NCBI GenBank assembly: GCA_020137815.1
Contig: CM035352.1
Location: forward strand, 5,620,659-5,684,658
DNA: 64,000 bases
Direction: 5' to 3'
DNA from: Hormiphora californensis
Taxonomy: Eukaryota; Ctenophora; Tentaculata; Cydippida; Pleurobrachiidae
In this document: positions 15,401 to 42,574 of the stretch, one piece after another
Position numbering within the stretch: position 1 is the stretch's first letter
How the letters are laid out: the number at the start of each line of letters is the position of its first letter
Notes under the pieces: model-generated
Told to the model about the DNA's origin: nothing
What the model saw: the letters and a program-made list of their open reading frames with translations, nothing else
Database searches by the model: none
Program-made: the position numbers and the translations under genes

Positions 15401-17137
15401 AGCAGGTCACATCCCACACAAGTGAGAAGCCCCAGTTTGTGCTCGCCCCTCATTTTCACCATCTGTAGAAGCTTCATGATACGGAGGTTGGTCTTGAAGC
15501 CGAGTATAGTACCCCCGGGAATGAGAGCCTCCCTTCGGCAAACTGGACATCGCAGGACCTCAGGGTTCTTAGGGGTGTAGCCCACGCCTGTATAGAATGT
15601 GGAATCAAGAGCTAATAATGAAGGGTACCCTTCGCGTGTCGTGTGTGTTTTTGTGTGGAGAGTGGGAGAACGGTTCCCCTCCACACCAAGATAAAGGGTC
15701 AGTACAGTACACGTGTACACACAGTACACACACACACACACAGTACACGTGTATTCAACTTCATGCTCTTACCCTTATTACACCCGGGGCAGCAGAGTGT
15801 TTTCTCAGGACATCGGGAGCACCGAATACTCTTCTTCTTGACATCCTCCTTGGCCAGCACCTCAAGACATTCTCCACACACTGAAAAATTCACAACGTTA
15901 TGTTGTTGTTATTTTTCAAACTTTGTCTCTGTCATAGATAATAGACATAGTGGGGCGCCGTGACAGAAGTGTTGAGGGTCAAGCATGAGAGTTAAATATT
16001 TCATGGCATGGATAGTAACGTACAAGGTGGCCCACGGATTTTTTCCCTGCCCGGGTGGATGCCGAAGGCATCCACCCGGATGCCTTTTTACTTTGTAAAA
16101 AGGCATAGCAGGGTTAGAATTCGAAAACGACATTTTGGTATACTAACTAATCGGTAGAGGGACATTTTTTGGTCACACTTTCGTTGCGAGGGGCAACCGT
16201 GCGGCGCGCACGATTTGAAGTTTGCGGAGTAACATGCGCGCCACAAACTATTGAAAATTTATGAGGCGTGCGCGGCTATAAACTGTAACGCGCGGCAAAA
16301 TTTGTTTTATATCGGCCGCACGTTTTTGGGGAAAATGCAAATTGAGAAATTGCGTTTTTTTCAAAAATTCGGAAAACACAAATCCCCATTTTGTGGACAG
16401 CTTAATGGCGAGTTGAATGGCAAATCGAAGAGGGCAGGGAAACGTAGCATTATGGATACATAATGCAAATAATTCTTGTTGGTCATGGTTAGCGGGTTGG
16501 CAAATGGCAGGTCAAAACTGTGAGAATAAAAATTATGGGAGCACTCTGGATCAATTTCTTGGTAACTTTTTCCATAATTCGAAAATTCATTTTCATTCCT
16601 TCAGTTATTTCTTGTTCATTTATGACGAGCATCCTAATTTATCCTCATCATGCTATTTTCTTTGGCTTGAATTTATCTTTCCAGCAAGCACCTTATTTTG
16701 TTCAAACCCAATTTATGTCATTTTAAGGGGGTCTATCTATCTATAAATCTATCTACATAGTGCCTGGGCTTGCCAAGGGGGTCTAGTAAGGTGTTGAGTG
16801 GTGCTACAAACCTGTGTGCAGACATGGTAGAACGCGTGGCCTCTTATCTCTAGCGTTCTCTTCAGTAGGTATTTCGTAGGCTTTGTTACAAGCCGGGCAA
16901 GTCAACTCTGCCTGGACCGCCTAGACAAAAACAAGTAGAATTATATGGAACCAAGCTGATCATGTTTACTATACACACCCAGATAATCTCAAATATAATG
17001 TGTTGCTCCTTCATAATACCTCGCTAGGCTACTGAGATGTCAACTTGGGTGCCGGTGTCACCAGGTGCCAGCATGGACATGGTGGACAAGGCATCACCCT
17101 CCTGGAGGGGTACGGACGGGAGCGGTGTCGTCGTCAT
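9433..17137 (-). CDS. RING / B-box / coiled-coil (TRIM-type) protein, eleven exons
   Basis: Probable E3 ubiquitin ligase. Exons in transcript order: 17137-17033, 16920-16812, 15880-15773, 15587-15395, 15206-15055, 14924-14791, 13883-13831, 13419-13302, 13221-13114, 12992-12854, 9581-9433. Phases close to give 455 aa. RING cysteines are split over exons 2-4 (LTCPACNKAYEIPTEE, VLPCLHT, VCGECL, RCPVCRREA). A first B-box-like unit follows (CIECQENYCQRHADFH), then a B-box2 (LFCNDCEKAVCPRCAIGHH). The rest is coiled coil (MELVKQVNQRC, RKIQEMTERCINYLKERE). No NHL, SPRY or other C-terminal domain is found before the stop. The last intron (9582-12853) is filled with repeats. The gene is head to head with a paralogous TRIM-NHL gene, so the two may share regulatory DNA. 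Small exon 7 (13831-13883) is the least certain. Confidence 0.82.
9954..10057. mobile_element. TA-flanked MITE, CAGTCGGACCCCG family
   Basis: TACAGTCGGACCCCGATTTA at the left and its near inverse ending CAGACTGTA at the right, with a GTTAAATCGGGG core. It lies within the last intron of the minus-strand TRIM gene. Confidence 0.85.
10100..10930. repeat. Diverged repeat modules rich in CCCTTGCACC / CCCCTGCAC
   Basis: A unit containing ATATCGACTTGAAACTTTG, GTAGGAATGTTCTT and then AATTAATTAATTA recurs near 10340, 10545 and 10745, and again at 12058-12170 beyond an inserted element. Between units are many copies of the words TGCACC and GCCCTTGCAC. Short frames in this stretch are homopolymer artefacts. 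No gene is seen. Confidence 0.6.
10935..12043. mobile_element. 1.1-kb element with about 120-bp terminal inverted repeats
   Basis: The left end ACCGCGTGGCCCAAATTAAA (10935) and the right end (12043) are inverted copies over about 120 bp, including AATATCAGAGTGATTGAAAT. Internal segments are also partly inverted, for example TTGAGCTCAATTGGACC near 11500 against the stretch near 11780. No long ORF is present. It interrupts one of the TGCACC repeat modules, whose continuation (TTTTCCGTTCTGCTTAAAAT) resumes right after it. Confidence 0.8.
13921..14026. mobile_element. Short mobile element, copy 2, with 14-bp direct repeats
   Basis: Inverted copy of the 9326-9419 element, with a slightly longer end (TGACCGACCGACACAAG). 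It is flanked by GTCTGGTTTTTAGG at 13907-13920 and 14027-14040, different from the repeats around copy 1, as expected for independent insertions. Confidence 0.8.
14041..14790. other. Intronic sequence, nothing recognised
   Basis: Intron of the minus-strand TRIM gene between its B-box exon (14791-14924) and coiled-coil exon (13831-13883). I see no conserved ORF or repeat boundary. Confidence 0.4.
16037..16106. repeat. Hairpin repeat CCGGGTGGATGCC, copy 1
   Basis: Palindrome CCGGGTGGATGCC-gaa-GGCATCCACCCGG preceded by TTTTTTCCCTGCC, followed by a second hairpin around ATGCCTTTTTAC. The same family occurs inverted at 27914-27960. Confidence 0.75.
16107..16811. other. Intronic sequence, nothing recognised
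   Basis: Within intron 2 of the minus-strand TRIM gene. GC-rich words (GCGCGC) occur near 16200-16280 and there is a short ATCTATCTAT run near 16733. No exon or transposon end is supported. Confidence 0.4.
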
Positions 17138-17716
17138 GACCTAGCAGATAGCAAAGTGTACAAGCTAGAGAGAGGTGGGATGGAGATGTGTGTGTGTGTC
17201 TCTCACAACACCTCACTCTGGTAACAAGCTCAGGTGGACCAATTGCTGAGAGATATGTGACACGTGATGGGGGTCATGTGACTTGTTTTAAGTGTCAATA
17301 GATGTGTGCATTGTGGATTAATCATGCAAGCAATCCATCTCCTGAGTTCTTTTCCTCACCGTATTATAGACACCCTCCTGCACAAGGGTCCCTGCTTGGA
17401 TGGGGCCGGGACTGGCAGTGTATACACTTATTGATTGTTTGTCTACCTTTAAGCGTCTCGCTTTAGTTTGTTTACCTTTTTTTAAATATATTTAATATAA
17501 TCAATTGGGTACTTGAGGGTATTTAGCCACGCCTTATGTGCCAGTAAATCGTTGTACATTATTTATCGAATTGCTCCAAGCCATCAAATAACAATGGTGC
17601 TTTAAAATCACCCTTTTAAAATTGACATCTTCTGTCATATATCGTATCTGACCATATCGTATGTGACCACTACTAGTAGTAGTGGTAGTATCTGTCCACG
17701 ATGAATTGTAGAAACT

Positions 17717-19063
<1,347 letters not shown>

Positions 19064-19286
19064 TAAAATATAAATGGTCATTTAAATAAGCTTGTCTGTC
19101 AACACTCACTTTATAAAATCAAGTACACAAACAGTCTAACTTGGCAAAAACAAGTACCGTATGTTGATCTACCGGACCCTCACAGTATGCGGTGTGCAGT
19201 ATGCGGTGTGACTGTGATCCACACACATCTTATGCAGTGTAAAACTAATACCCTATATGTATCTTCCACACAGCTGGCTTGGTAAA

Positions 19287-35255
<15,969 letters not shown>

Positions 35256-36534
35256 AGTGCACACCTCCCTGTTCGGGTTCCCCTCTATTGCCCCCGCGAT
35301 AAGGATACTGATAGTGGAAAAGACTTTAATTGAGTGATCTTATTAGGATATGATGTACCTCAAATTGGATCATTGAATAATTTACTTTCAGTTTAAGAAT
35401 TCAATTTGAAAATTAACTTGTTTTGATTTTGAATTACAGACGGACCCCTATTTACCGGGATATATGTATAATGCGGGAAAAAGGATTTTGTCCGGTAAAA
35501 CCTTTCTGGCGTTGCCTGGCTAGACTGTGTTTCGGGCGCCCCGCCTTCCTTTACAAATGTAAAGGGAGGGTTAGAACATAACAATTCTGGCGATAGCACT
35601 CGGCGGCACCGACCCGATCTGAGCGCACTGTCGCTTTGAGATCGGGTCGGCGCCGCTAGACAAAGCAGGACAGATTAAAACTAGATCGGGTTGAGTCGTC
35701 TCACTGGCACGGATCAGGTTGCCCGGTACATCGGGCTTTCTCATGGCTTTAAGGGTTTGATTTTCTGTCCGAGGCAGTACGCTCAGATACGGTTGGTGAC
35801 GCTAGACAGATATCGAAATTCGAATGAAATATATCTTGCCGGTTATTAACCGGAAGGATAAATAACCGGGGTCCGACTGGCGACTGTAGTCTCAATTAGC
35901 CACTAGACGTTAGAGTCAGTGGCAATGGCACTGTATGTCAGTGTGATCATCACGGTGATGCATTCCCACTCTCCTCGCTTCTCTCAGAGGAAGCGCACTA
36001 CTTGTTGCGAAACTACTGACCCTTTCTCGCGCTATGAAAACGGGGTCGACGCTGCGACTGCTGCCGGCTGCGAGAGTGTCAATCAGATCTCGTGCACGCC
36101 ACGCTCGGAAGAGCTGAGTGCGGCGCCCTAATCCGCACCACGACAACAGAGTCCGACAGAAAGGGTCAGTGGGATTCTGGTCAGGGTTCTGATATCTGCA
36201 GATGAAGGTAGTCCTACTTTAGGGCCATATTTGTAAACATTTCACAATATACAGTCAAACCTCGATTTACCGGGTTAACTCCCTTGATTAGGATGATTGA
36301 TGTATTTCATCGATCTATATCGAGGTTTGACTGTTGAATAGGTAGATATTACCAGGATTTTCAAAGAGATAATTAAAACAAAGCAAACGTAACAGATAAT
36401 ATGATGGTTTTTATTCTTTTATCTTTCTCAACAGTCTGATTCTGAAGTCTCTCAATCTCATATCTAGTCGATAGAGATGTTACTAAGATTTTGTTGGATT
36501 TTGGAGCTTTGTTCATGATGACACTCCCTCCTGT
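35256..36534. mobile_element. Intergenic tract with two MITE-family elements
   Basis: Between the TRIM-NHL stop and the POLDIP2 stop. Element 35435-35888 (about 450 bp) runs from TACAGACGGACCCC to GGGGTCCGACTGG..ACTGTA. It contains an inner hairpin GATCGGGTCGGCGCCG near 35600-35660 and a fragment GGGAGGGTTAGAACATAACA seen also near 34040 and 37450. A second small element, 36250-36334, has ends TACAGTCAAACCTCGATTTA and ATCGAGGTTTGACTGT. I see no gene. Confidence 0.65.
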
Positions 36535-38303
36535 TCATGTACTCAGTCCCTGGCTCTCCAGTAGGGAAGGTGGAATGGAGGCGTTACACAACTTCTTGTC
36601 CTCCCTCTCAAACAGATATGTACCCCACATGTGGCCGGTCGGTGATCTCAGGTTGATCATTGAACTGTACTGGAAACACCCTCCTACCGGAATTATTGGC
36701 TCCTGTTGAAAAATAGAGGGGTTAAAGATGGGAATATGGCCCTTTTACACGTTCAAGCTGTCTGGAGGTGCCTACCCGTTTAGACTCTCAGTGCGGGTCG
36801 GGGCCGCCAGACAGACACACACAGTCTGCAAGAAAGAAAGATGGGTCGATTTTGATGTATTATTTACCTGTCCAACGACTCCTGTGCCGGTAATAGTTTC
36901 CCTATAGTCGTTCTCACTATAAATACACCAAGTCCTCTCTCTGAGCTGTACAGCAACATCACCAAGGTTCTCTATCATTATAGTGTACCTCCACCAGTGC
37001 TGGTCTGTTGGTGCCTCTGTCTGAGAGGAGAAGGGGATGTTAAATAATGGGTACTCGCCACAATATGATGGCATTAGTCGCTGGCTGGCGGTGCCACCCG
37101 ATCAGGGGTCTGGCAACGCCAGACAGGTCGCGGAAGTGTCACTACCGGCGCCCTGAATCTAAAAACTCTGCGCGCGAGAGAATTCTGCGCGGACCACTCC
37201 ACCGTGAAGACCCCGCGCCGTACACACCTTGCTACCCATGTAGAACGTACACACAAAAACTCTGATACCGGCGGTTGTCTGAACATGGACGTCTTTCAAT
37301 CGGAGTCTATCAAAGTTGTCTTCGTGGAATTTATGTAACATATCAGTGGAGTAATACGAAGCAATACCACCTAGTTAGAGATGAGGGGTATTAGTGACAA
37401 TAATCACAGAGTCTAACGCAGCGGTGATGTACTCTCCTCTCTGCAATACATAAAGGAGGGTCAGAACATAACAAACCTGGGCCACTTTTCTTCTCGAGAA
37501 ACTTTGGGAACAGATCGTGTTGAATTGGTTGGCTAGGGGAGGTATCCTCATAGGGTAATAAGTTATCATGTAAAATGTAATCGATACCAGGTATTGTGTA
37601 AAACTTCCTCTGATCAGACCCAAGGAACATTATCCCCTGCTTGTGCTGTGAGGAGAGTTTGAGAGTTTGAGAGGTACAGGATCAATACGGGCAAATGGAA
37701 CCCCACTACAAATACTACCTACATTTGGGGAGTCTCTGTTGTCCACTAGTACTTGGTAACAGATATCTGTCTTGTAGCTTTCTCTTGGTAACTCAGGAAC
37801 CTCTTCTGTATCTCCAGCTTTCAGCTTCCTGAGATATAGTAGGAAAACATTAGGGAAGGGTGATGTATTGGGTGCAAATAAATGGAGATTATAATAATAA
37901 AAGGGGTGACTTCGTAACCCAGTAACTTACACATCGAATTGAGAGGGGAAAGTTTTGCTGTTTCTGTTAAAGACCCTAGTAACCCAGGGGAATAGCACGA
38001 CACCCCGGTAGTGGAGCTTCTTGTGTATAAACAGTTGTCCACAGCTGTAGTTACCAGAGGATTTGGGACGGGTAAACCGGCCAACTTCCGTCAGATCATC
38101 AGCTCTGAGGGAGAGAATTGTTGTTTAGTACAATTAGTTAGTACAATTGGAGAAGACTGTATAAGAGATCAGAAATGTATTATGAGTTCGAGGGGGTCGG
38201 AGTGTATTATTGTAACTCACCTGACGGTGTGAGATCGTACTGAGAGCACATGACTAAATAGTTTAGTCACGTGATGTTGTGTTCTCCTAACATTACTCAG
38301 CAT
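36535..38303 (-). CDS. POLDIP2: POLDIP2 (PDIP38) orthologue, seven exons
   Basis: Exons in transcript order: 38303-38221, 38104-37931, 37828-37723, 37645-37477, 37370-37228, 37020-36868, 36702-36535; phases close at 331 aa. The N-terminus (MLSNVRRTQHHVTKLF) is basic and hydrophobic, as in the mitochondrial targeting peptide of the family. The YccV-like region follows (GQLFIHKKLHYRGVVLFPW, YQVLVDNRD, YTIPGIDYILHDNLLPYED). The C-terminal ApaG-like domain then reads HWWRYTIMIENLGDVAVQLR, GTGVVGQEPIIP and GHMWGTYLFER. The order and spacing match animal POLDIP2, a mitochondrial/nuclear adaptor that binds DNA polymerase delta p50, PCNA and PrimPol and the ClpXP system. It is downstream of RMI1 on the same strand. 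Confidence 0.92.
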
Positions 38304-38662
38304 GATCCATCCGGTACTACAGAGGAGAGAGATAGTAGTGAGCTATTAAGGGGGGGGGGGTAGTGTCAGGAGACATGACAAGAATTCAGTTAATAGATAA
38401 ACAATAGCAATAAAGGAATGTGGAACGTATACAGGTCAAAAACTGGCTTAACAGGTCGTATTCAAAAAGAAGACACAGTGCCCTAACGATACACAGTAAG
38501 ACTGGTCAAACAAGTTCGAGTTGAATATATGCAAAAGAAATGATGTTGCTCCGGAAGCTAAATCTCATTTTCTTGTCCAAACACACACATATCACGTTAC
38601 GAATATCATGCGATATATTGGCCCTCTACTGCATAATATTCACACAAGCGGGAACTAGAAAT

Positions 38663-40078
38663 TCAGGTTCCACTCACTAAACTCACAACAAAACACTTCA
38701 AATCTTTCTTTTCCCTTTCAGGAGTTAAATCTTCCATATCTGAGATCTTGAGTCCTTTATCAACAACAAACACTCCTGTCAGGAACTTTAACTTCATCTG
38801 ACACCGCTCCAGACCGCCCCTCAGATACCCCTTGACACCAGGGTCCCCTGAACTCACCGTTCTCAAGTCTCTAAACTCAGTGGATGAAAATCCAATTAGT
38901 GGAGCCAGGAACCGCTCTGTAAGTGATACCTCTGCTGCACCTGATCGGTCTTGTAACTTGCAGGTTAACCGCCATTCAGGATTAGGGGTTAGTTTAGATG
39001 TTAGAGTAGAGATCGTGGCCTTGACACGCACAGGGAAGGCAGTTCGAACTGAGAGATCTGATACTAAACAAAACGCATCTGCTTTCTCGTCATCAAAAAG
39101 ATCAAAATCGTCATCCAGAAGTAGATCAAAGTTAGATGTTGTCTGGCCTGAAGAAGCTGGTTTTGGGGCAGGCATTCCTGATGTTGGTACAGCAGTTGGA
39201 GTGGAATAGGAAGAGTTAGTTATGAAACTATCCATTGTAGTGCTAGGGGTAGTATCCTTTGGGGTAGACTTCTCAGATTTTGGGTAAACATTGCTTGAAT
39301 TGGTGTTGTTAGACGAACTCCTCCCTTCACTTTTAATAGTGCACGGTCTCTTGACCTGGTGGTCGCTATTATAGGGCCCTTTAGTTTGGGCTGGGTAGGG
39401 TTCACGTTTAGGTTGATTTGTTGGTGCTGAGTGGGGTTCACGTTTAGGTTGATTTATTTCCATCTCACTATCTCCCTCTTCCTCTACATTTCCGGCTTCC
39501 TCCGCTTGTACCATTTCTAGGATTTCAATCTGGGAAACATCTCCCAGTTCCTTTACTCCTCCACCCAGTACCTTCATTCTTCCAGGTTCTAACAATATGA
39601 TACCGAGACGACACGAGACATCCTTGAGAACTATCTTGGAGCCTGCTGACAGGGAACTTAGTCCAGGACACTTCTTGTACTCTATTGCCCCCAGAGTATT
39701 TACCCCATCTGATAGGGACATGTAGATAAGACTCTTACCACCACCACCACCATTGCCCCAATTCTGACGGTTCCCACTTTCATCATGTTCCTCACACTTT
39801 TCTCCCCTCAGTTTCTTGATTTGTGAATAGAACGACGTTGCAACATCGTACGAATGCTGTATCTGGACCGTCCCACTAACTTTGTTACATTGGCCCGACA
39901 TGTCTAGGGCTGGTAGGAGACTTGAGGGAGCGTGGGTATCAGATAAATCGGTCTGGAGCCACTTTTGGTAAATTTGAGCAGGAGACGAAGGACCTGCTGA
40001 CAGTTGATCTCTAGCCCAGGATTCACTGATTGATACACCATGATACTGACGGTGAAGGGAAGTCACTATATCGGTCAT
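38663..40078 (-). CDS. RMI1: RMI1 (RecQ-mediated genome instability protein 1)
   Basis: Intronless coding region of 471 aa. The frame is open further upstream, but a TTCACAG acceptor lies directly before the ATG at 40078, so the upstream frame is intronic. The N-terminal helical domain and OB-fold 1 read MTDIVTSLHRQYHGVSISES, WLQTDLSDT, GTVQIQHSYDV and SLSDGVNTLGAIEYKKCPGL, with the typical GSKIVLKDVSCRLGIILLEP strand pair. A low-complexity middle (QPKREPHSAPTNQPKREPYP) follows. A C-terminal OB-fold 2 reads VRVKATISTL, WRLTCKLQDRSGAAEVSLTE and KLKFLTGVFVV. RMI1 scaffolds topoisomerase III-alpha and BLM in the dissolvasome. Here it neighbours POLDIP2, another DNA-metabolism gene, though no functional linkage is implied. 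Confidence 0.9.
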   Translation of the reverse strand: MTDIVTSLHRQYHGVSISESWARDQLSAGPSSPAQIYQKWLQTDLSDTHAPSSLLPALDMSGQCNKVSGTVQIQHSYDVATSFYSQIKKLRGEKCEEHDESGNRQNWGNGGGGGKSLIYMSLSDGVNTLGAIEYKKCPGLSSLSAGSKIVLKDVSCRLGIILLEPGRMKVLGGGVKELGDVSQIEILEMVQAEEAGNVEEEGDSEMEINQPKREPHSAPTNQPKREPYPAQTKGPYNSDHQVKRPCTIKSEGRSSSNNTNSSNVYPKSEKSTPKDTTPSTTMDSFITNSSYSTPTAVPTSGMPAPKPASSGQTTSNFDLLLDDDFDLFDDEKADAFCLVSDLSVRTAFPVRVKATISTLTSKLTPNPEWRLTCKLQDRSGAAEVSLTERFLAPLIGFSSTEFRDLRTVSSGDPGVKGYLRGGLERCQMKLKFLTGVFVVDKGLKISDMEDLTPEREKKDLKCFVVSLVSGT

Positions 40079-40299
40079 CCCTGTGAAGTAGAAAAGCTTT
40101 ATTATTATACAAGGTTGAGGGATAATGCACGAAAGGGAGATCAATAAAAAGGGTTGCGCTTGATAAGGAGAGAAGTTTTTGAGTGGTGGTTGGGATAGGG
40201 AGATCAACTCTATATATTGGGGTTTTTCATAGTCCATACTGTTCCTAGAAGGCATGTAGGTGATACGTTTGCACCTCTTTTTCAAAGAGAGCAAACGAT

Positions 40300-40782
40300 T
40301 GAGTGATAGAGAAAGAGATAGATAGAGAGAGAGAAAGATAGGATAGAGAGAGAGAGAGAGAGCCGACCGAGAGAGAGAGAGCAGAGCAAGCGGAGATGAG
40401 AGAGATGAGAGAGAGAGTAAGGCAACGCTTTTCGGTAGAGGATTCAGAGGCTTGTAAGAGAGCCAGGAGTAAGACGACGTGTCGAGGAGGAGAGAATGAT
40501 GCGAGCCCTAGAGGAGAGAGAGATGCAGAGAGAGAGTCCACTCGCTGACAGCACCGAGAGAGAGTAGGTACGAATGGAGAGAGGAGACGATGTAGAGAAT
40601 CCGAGGTACGAGAGAGGGAGAGGAGAGAGAGGGAGAGAGAGAGAAGGAGGAGGACCGCGGAGATCGATGTGAGGAGAGATGGAGAGGAGAGAGAGAGAGA
40701 AGCGAGACGGAGAAGACGGGAGAGAGAGCAGAGAGAGAGAGAGATAGAGAGAGATGACGAGAGAGAGAGAAGAGAGAGAGAG

Positions 40783-40855
<73 letters not shown>
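40300..40855. repeat. GA-rich microsatellite tract
   Basis: Interrupted (GA)n/(GAGA) sequence becoming pure (GA)n at 40787-40853, between RMI1 (-) and the tetraspan gene (+). Frames read in it are artefacts. It may form part of the divergent upstream region of both genes. Confidence 0.9.
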
Positions 40856-40856
<1 letters not shown>

Positions 40857-41047
40857 TGTTCAGTGCTGGAGACTGTTGTACCCCACACACATCCTTGCTT
40901 GTCCCCTCACTTGTTGAGTGTAGTCACAAACAAACACATCTTTTCAATTGACTTTTGATACGCCTAATTAAACTTCCCGCTAATTGCATCACTAATTAAT
41001 TAATTGCATAACTAATCAATCTATTCATAGGTAGTTGAAACGGCGCC

Positions 41048-42131
41048 ATGGCGAACCGGATGTTTTTCTTCATAGCCCTACCGGGTACTATTATTTGTTT
41101 CATCGCCTATTGTATGGTGGTCTTCACCCCCAACTACATTACCTATACTGCCAAAGTACCGGAGAAACTGAAAGTAAGTAACTACACCGGCACCACTGTA
41201 ATCGGTTTATTTTCTAGTATTACCAAAGCACTTCTCAGTCCCAGTTCTTGTCTTCGTACATGTCTAGTGAAATGAAACACACCGTATGTCTTAGTAGGTA
41301 TCTATTCCAGCCCCCAATCTTCCCAGGAAGGACAGACGATTGAAAACTATCGGATGGGAATAATACAGAACTGTACCATGGAAGGCAAAGCCACCAAAGT
41401 CAAGGGAGAGAAGGAACTCCAGATGGTCTGGGGAAAATGGGACTGCAAACTTCTCGACTGGAAAAGTTAGTTCAAAAATCTACCAAGCACTCTATATTCC
41501 TATTTCCAGTTTCAACTAAATCAAGATATTTTTCAGTTTTGGCGAATCAGGTATTCTTAGCGTTCCTATCGACAACTTCAGTGGCCTGGTTCACCCTGTT
41601 GGGAGCATTCTTTGTCGGTCTGGCCAAGATCATTCTGGATTGGGTTCCCCATGATAAGATCAAGGCTGCAAGAAGTAAGTCTAGAGACTATAATTCGTTG
41701 AAATAATGTAGATTTGCTAATCTAATGTAGATTTGCTAACCCTTTATTTGCCTTTCAGTTCTGTGCAGTAAAAACTTCGGTCTTGGTCTCATGTCTGCTC
41801 ATATCACCGCTGGTAAGTGAAAGAAGAAAGACAAGAGTTTAGAAGTTGAGTAACCAAAGAGATTGAATTGTTCGGGAGCACGAACACAGTGTCAGGCGAC
41901 TCAACAAAGTGAGTTTAAGAGACGAAAAGTTAATAACATATCATTCCCGCAGGTGGTTTCATCATTGCTTCTACCGTGTGTATCATCGTCCTGTGGAAAC
42001 TAAAGTTCGCCTCCGCTGGTTGGGTTCTTGGATTTAACGTGTTCCTTGGAATTGGTGTGGCAATCGGTTCTTTCGTTACTGCTATCATGTGGTTCATGGA
42101 TGTCAGGAAAATGGGCGTCGTACCTCTATAA
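41048..42131 (+). CDS. Four-helix membrane protein (claudin/PMP22-like topology), five exons
   Basis: Exons 41048-41173, 41327-41465, 41537-41674, 41759-41812, 41953-42131; phases close at 211 aa. The ATG is in the strong context GCCATGG. Helix 1: FFFIALPGTIICFIAYCMVVF. An extracellular loop of about 75 residues follows, with two cysteines (QNCTMEG, WDCKLL). Helix 2 is in exon 3 (FLSTTSVAWFTLLGAFFVGL). Helices 3 and 4 are in exon 5 (GGFIIASTVCIIVLW, VLGFNVFLGIGVAIGSFVTAIMW). Both ends are predicted cytosolic. The topology and WxxxxC-type loop recall the claudin/PMP22/EMP superfamily, but I cannot name the member. An AATAAA-like AAATAAAT lies about 180 bp downstream. Confidence 0.78.
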
Positions 42132-42574
42132 ATATCCCAGCTATATATTCAGGGCACTATCAGACCTTGCTACACACGGCTCAGACTTCAATCCCTTCAC
42201 TTTATATTACTGTTGTCCATGCATGCAGATTGTATCTTTAGGTTTTAAACACTGCACGTGGCATGTAGAGTACTATTGAAAAATATCAGTTTTGTACAGG
42301 TGTATAAAGTTCAAATAAATTTCATTCATTGGAAGACAATCAATCATAACCCTTTTCTAACAAATATTTGCTAATCTCTCTCTCAACTGTGTTTAAATTT
42401 TGAAGGTGTTGTTAATCTGTTATGTGTTTCTAATCGCCCCCAATTCTCATAAATCTGAGTTTTTGTGTTTCGAATTTAGCATTATTAGAAATTGACAATG
42501 TCATGGCCCAGGATGTATCATACTCAATACTGTCCATGTCAAACTACAAGTCTGTGTCAGTAATTTTATCCCCA